From Xylanibacter rodentium (lineage in GTDB: Bacteria; Bacteroidota; Bacteroidia; Bacteroidales; Bacteroidaceae): a stretch of DNA of 64,000 nt. This document shows, in pieces, positions 61,924 to 64,000 of the stretch. The position numbers and the translations under genes were made by a program. Where the stretch lies: positions 1 to 64,000 of the forward strand of contig NZ_JABKKE010000014.1 in assembly GCF_013166575.1 (NCBI RefSeq), written 5' to 3'. Position 1 is the first letter of the stretch. Every line of letters starts with the position of its first letter. The notes under the pieces were generated by a model that saw only the letters and a program-made list of their open reading frames with translations, did not search any database and was not told where the DNA came from.

Positions 61924-62868
61924 TTACTTGCCGGCAGAGAATATCTTTTTGTATATCGTCACCATATTACCATCATATTCTTCGTGTGACGTTACTGTAA
62001 TGTTGTCGGGCAGTTGAGGTGCACGTGTGCCATGCCCGACGGCAAAGGGGGCAGTCTCCACACGTATCTCATCCCACAGACCTGCGGTTATGAACGAACT
62101 GTGAGTCTTTGCGCCACCTTCCACTATGAGCGACTGCACACCCTCACTGTACAGTCTGTCGACGAGTGTCTTTAGGTCTGTGTCGTGTCCGAGGACAATC
62201 TTCCTTGGGTCCGTCCCCGCCCAATAGCGCACATTCAACCCGGGATTGTCGCGCTCGGCAGTGACCCGTCCCACGAGTATGGCATCGTTCTCCGCACGCA
62301 ACTTGTGACTCAGCATCCTCGTAAATCCGTTGGATATCATCACAGGACGGAAGTCATCGTCGATAAATCCGTCAGATGTCTGCGCCCATTTCAATATTAT
62401 GTACGGCCGATGCAGACTGTGATACGTAAAGAAACGCTTGTTCAGCTCGCGGCATTCCCGCTCGAGCACACCCACCGTCACCTCGATACCGGCATTCCGA
62501 ATCATCTCTATGCCACGGCCCTGAACACAAGCAAACGGGTCGACACATCCCACAACGACACGGCGCACACCTTTTTTTATTATCAATCCGGCACACGGCG
62601 GTGTCTTGCCGTAATGGGCACACGGCTCGAGACTCACATATATCGTAGCCTCGCACAACAACGGTTCGTCAACGGCCTTGACCGATGCAAAGGCATTCAC
62701 TTCGGCATGTCCCTCACCACAACGCACATGATATCCCTCACCGATGATACGGCCACCATGCACTATCACCGCCCCCACCATAGGATTGGGACGGGCGTTG
62801 TCCTTTCCGCAGGCCGCAAGTTGCAGACATCTGCGCATATATTTTTCGTCTTCCGATATTCTGTCCAT
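61924..62868 (-). CDS. ribD: Bifunctional riboflavin synthesis deaminase/reductase, shortened reductase
   Basis: A 314-residue RibD. The deaminase half (residues 1-145) is intact: HAEVNAF (His54, Glu56) and PCAHYGKTPPC (Cys83, Cys92). The reductase half starts PYIILKWAQTSDGFID and ends with SLIVEGGAKTHSSFITAGLWDE. Between KIVLGHD and LYSEGVQSLIVEGG about 35-40 residues present in E. coli and Bacteroides RibD are missing, so the DHFR-like fold lacks central strands. The second step (NADPH reduction of the ribosylaminopyrimidine) may be impaired or done elsewhere. The start is MDRISEDEKYMRR; the upstream frame overlaps prmC. Confidence 0.9.
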   Translation of the reverse strand: MDRISEDEKYMRRCLQLAACGKDNARPNPMVGAVIVHGGRIIGEGYHVRCGEGHAEVNAFASVKAVDEPLLCEATIYVSLEPCAHYGKTPPCAGLIIKKGVRRVVVGCVDPFACVQGRGIEMIRNAGIEVTVGVLERECRELNKRFFTYHSLHRPYIILKWAQTSDGFIDDDFRPVMISNGFTRMLSHKLRAENDAILVGRVTAERDNPGLNVRYWAGTDPRKIVLGHDTDLKTLVDRLYSEGVQSLIVEGGAKTHSSFITAGLWDEIRVETAPFAVGHGTRAPQLPDNITVTSHEEYDGNMVTIYKKIFSAGK

Positions 62869-62932
62869 AGTTCTTCCTCCAAAGAAAACAAAATTCTCTA
62901 TCCTGCCGACACGGAATATCATAGATTCTCCG

Positions 62933-62940
62933 TATATTTG
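62933..62940 (+). promoter_or_regulatory. prmC promoter -7 box
   Basis: TATATTTG ends 8 bp before the prmC ATG, so the mRNA would be leaderless or nearly so. Confidence 0.5.
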
Positions 62941-62948
62941 CATACACA

Positions 62949-63836
62949 ATGACCTACGAAGATCTCTGGCGGCCACTTGCCGCCATATACGGCAGCGGCG
63001 AGGCCAAAGCCATAGTCCGCTACGTGCTTGATGTGCGTTTCGGCATGTCGACCACTGATGTTTACTGCGGCAAAGTTACACAATTATCGGCAGAAGACTG
63101 CCACGAACTGCAAAAAATGACCGACAGGCTTATGAAAGCCGAGCCGGTACAATATGTTTTGGGGCAGGCCGACTTTTGCGGACGCACGATGAAGGTCGGG
63201 CCGGGAGTGCTGATACCACGACCGGAAACGGAAGAGCTATGTGAATGGATAGTCTCCTCAAATGAAAAATACAGAGCGCCCGATACCTTTTCCGAAAAAG
63301 AAACCTGCAACATCCGCCCCGCCATACTTGACATCGGCACAGGCAGCGGCTGCATTGCCATAACGCTGTCGCTCGACATACCGTCAGCAAAGGTGTCTGC
63401 ATGGGACATATCGGCCGAGGCTCTTTCGTTTGCAAGGCTCAATGCCGCTGCACTCTGTGCGGAAGTCACATTCGAGACACAGGATGCGCTTGTCCCTCCA
63501 GATGACACAGCCCGCTGGGACATCATAGTAAGTAACCCGCCATACATCTGCCAACGGGAACGTACGGACATGGAACGCAACGTTGTCGACCACGAGCCGC
63601 ATCAGGCATTGTTCGTGCCCGATGACGACCCGCTGCTTTTCTACAGCGCCATAGCCCGATATGCGGCACGGTCACTGAAACGAGACGGAAGGCTGTACTT
63701 CGAAATCAATCCGCTGTTTGCCGGTGATATTCAGACCATGCTACACGAATACGGCTTCACAATGACCGAGACCCGCAGCGACAGTTTCGGCAAGGAACGC
63801 TTCATAAAAGGTGTCATAACCGGCAGAAAACAATAA
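62949..63836 (+). CDS. prmC: Release factor glutamine N5-methyltransferase
   Basis: A 295-residue SAM-dependent methyltransferase that modifies the GGQ glutamine of peptide release factors. N-terminal helical domain (residues 1-75), RPETEELCEW, SAM site ILDIGTGSGCIAITLS (126-141) and catalytic NPPY (196-199). Full family length. Divergent from ribD with an 80-bp gap. The downstream gene begins 71 bp later. Confidence 0.95.
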   Translation: MTYEDLWRPLAAIYGSGEAKAIVRYVLDVRFGMSTTDVYCGKVTQLSAEDCHELQKMTDRLMKAEPVQYVLGQADFCGRTMKVGPGVLIPRPETEELCEWIVSSNEKYRAPDTFSEKETCNIRPAILDIGTGSGCIAITLSLDIPSAKVSAWDISAEALSFARLNAAALCAEVTFETQDALVPPDDTARWDIIVSNPPYICQRERTDMERNVVDHEPHQALFVPDDDPLLFYSAIARYAARSLKRDGRLYFEINPLFAGDIQTMLHEYGFTMTETRSDSFGKERFIKGVITGRKQ

Positions 63837-63907
63837 AAATCGGATTATGACACAATCTGACGAATGTCCTGGAACTCTATTTACACCGTAAACAAAAGAC
63901 ACGCATA

Positions 63908-64000
63908 ATGAAAGAAATGACAGAACAGGAAGCCCGACTGCGGCTTTCAGCCATCTGCTCACAGGCAGAGCACTGCTCGCACGAGATGGTCGAGAAGATG
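63908..64000 (+). CDS. recX: RecX-like regulatory protein, 5' part only
   Basis: ATG at 63908 opens 31 codons to the window edge: MKEMTEQEARLRLSAICSQA followed by EHCSHEMVEKM. The spacing of the helix and the (A/S)xxCSxAEHC pattern are those of the first RecX repeat in Bacteroidales, which modulates RecA filaments. It follows prmC in the same direction, as often seen. Incomplete, so the call rests on a short stretch. Confidence 0.7.
   Translation, partial: MKEMTEQEARLRLSAICSQAEHCSHEMVEKM

Overview
This 64 kb stretch looks like the chromosome of a Prevotella-like member of the Bacteroidales. Several things point that way. Promoters have the Bacteroidetes form (TTTG about 20 bp before TAnnTTTG) and there are few Shine-Dalgarno-like leaders. 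Several secreted proteins end in a type IX secretion (T9SS) type sorting tail. Bacteroidales-type operons are present: ECF sigma/anti-sigma/barrel, MacAB-TolC and rfb genes. The assignment to Prevotellaceae is inference; no rRNA or plasmid/phage hallmark is in the window.

Layout. 0.5-8.4 kb: a SprT-like metalloprotease gene, then a small glycan-degradation group (GH106-type rhamnosidase, a small T9SS-tailed protein, two GH43 arabinanase-type enzymes) aimed at pectin side chains, without SusC/SusD. 8.5-9.7 kb: split chromate transporter pair. 9.7-13.9 kb: purL, carrying three in-frame copies of a palindromic repeat. 14-16.4 kb: ECF sigma/anti-sigma/small exported protein/outer membrane barrel operon. 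16.5-17.4 kb: repeat-rich non-coding DNA. 17.5-19.8 kb: GntR-controlled ABC transporter with a palindromic operator on its promoter. 20-26 kb: MacB-like ATPase, two permeases, MacA-like adaptor and TolC-like channel. 26.3-32.5 kb: a lipoprotein and two paralogous large T9SS cargo proteins. 32.8-36.7 kb: PAP2 phosphatase, secreted endonuclease I, OmpA-like lipoprotein and a small hypothetical. 37-39.8 kb: tRNA-Leu and mutS. 40.2-45 kb: an Rpn-family nuclease and a run of small exported proteins. 45.6-52 kb: sirtuin, acetyltransferase, ThiF-like protein, response regulator, sugar MFS transporter, a probable small RNA, guanine deaminase and a DUF3237-type protein. 52-58.5 kb: rfbDBC rhamnose genes, an alpha/beta hydrolase and two glycosyltransferases. 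58.8-64 kb: argS, an RNase H gene, a decayed Fic gene, ribD, prmC and the start of recX.

The most unusual property is the density of small structured repeats. I distinguish families A to G. Family A is a roughly 62-bp imperfect palindrome present at least eight times; its inner hairpin sequence changes between copies while base pairing is kept. Family B has long inverted arms made of short GAATTGA-like units. Families C, D and E are palindromic or MITE-like elements that sit beside, or on both sides of, single genes. The repeats inside purL resemble family B in architecture and are read as protein, much like Rickettsia palindromic elements. A probable independent small RNA with its own promoter and terminator lies at about 50.14-50.40 kb.
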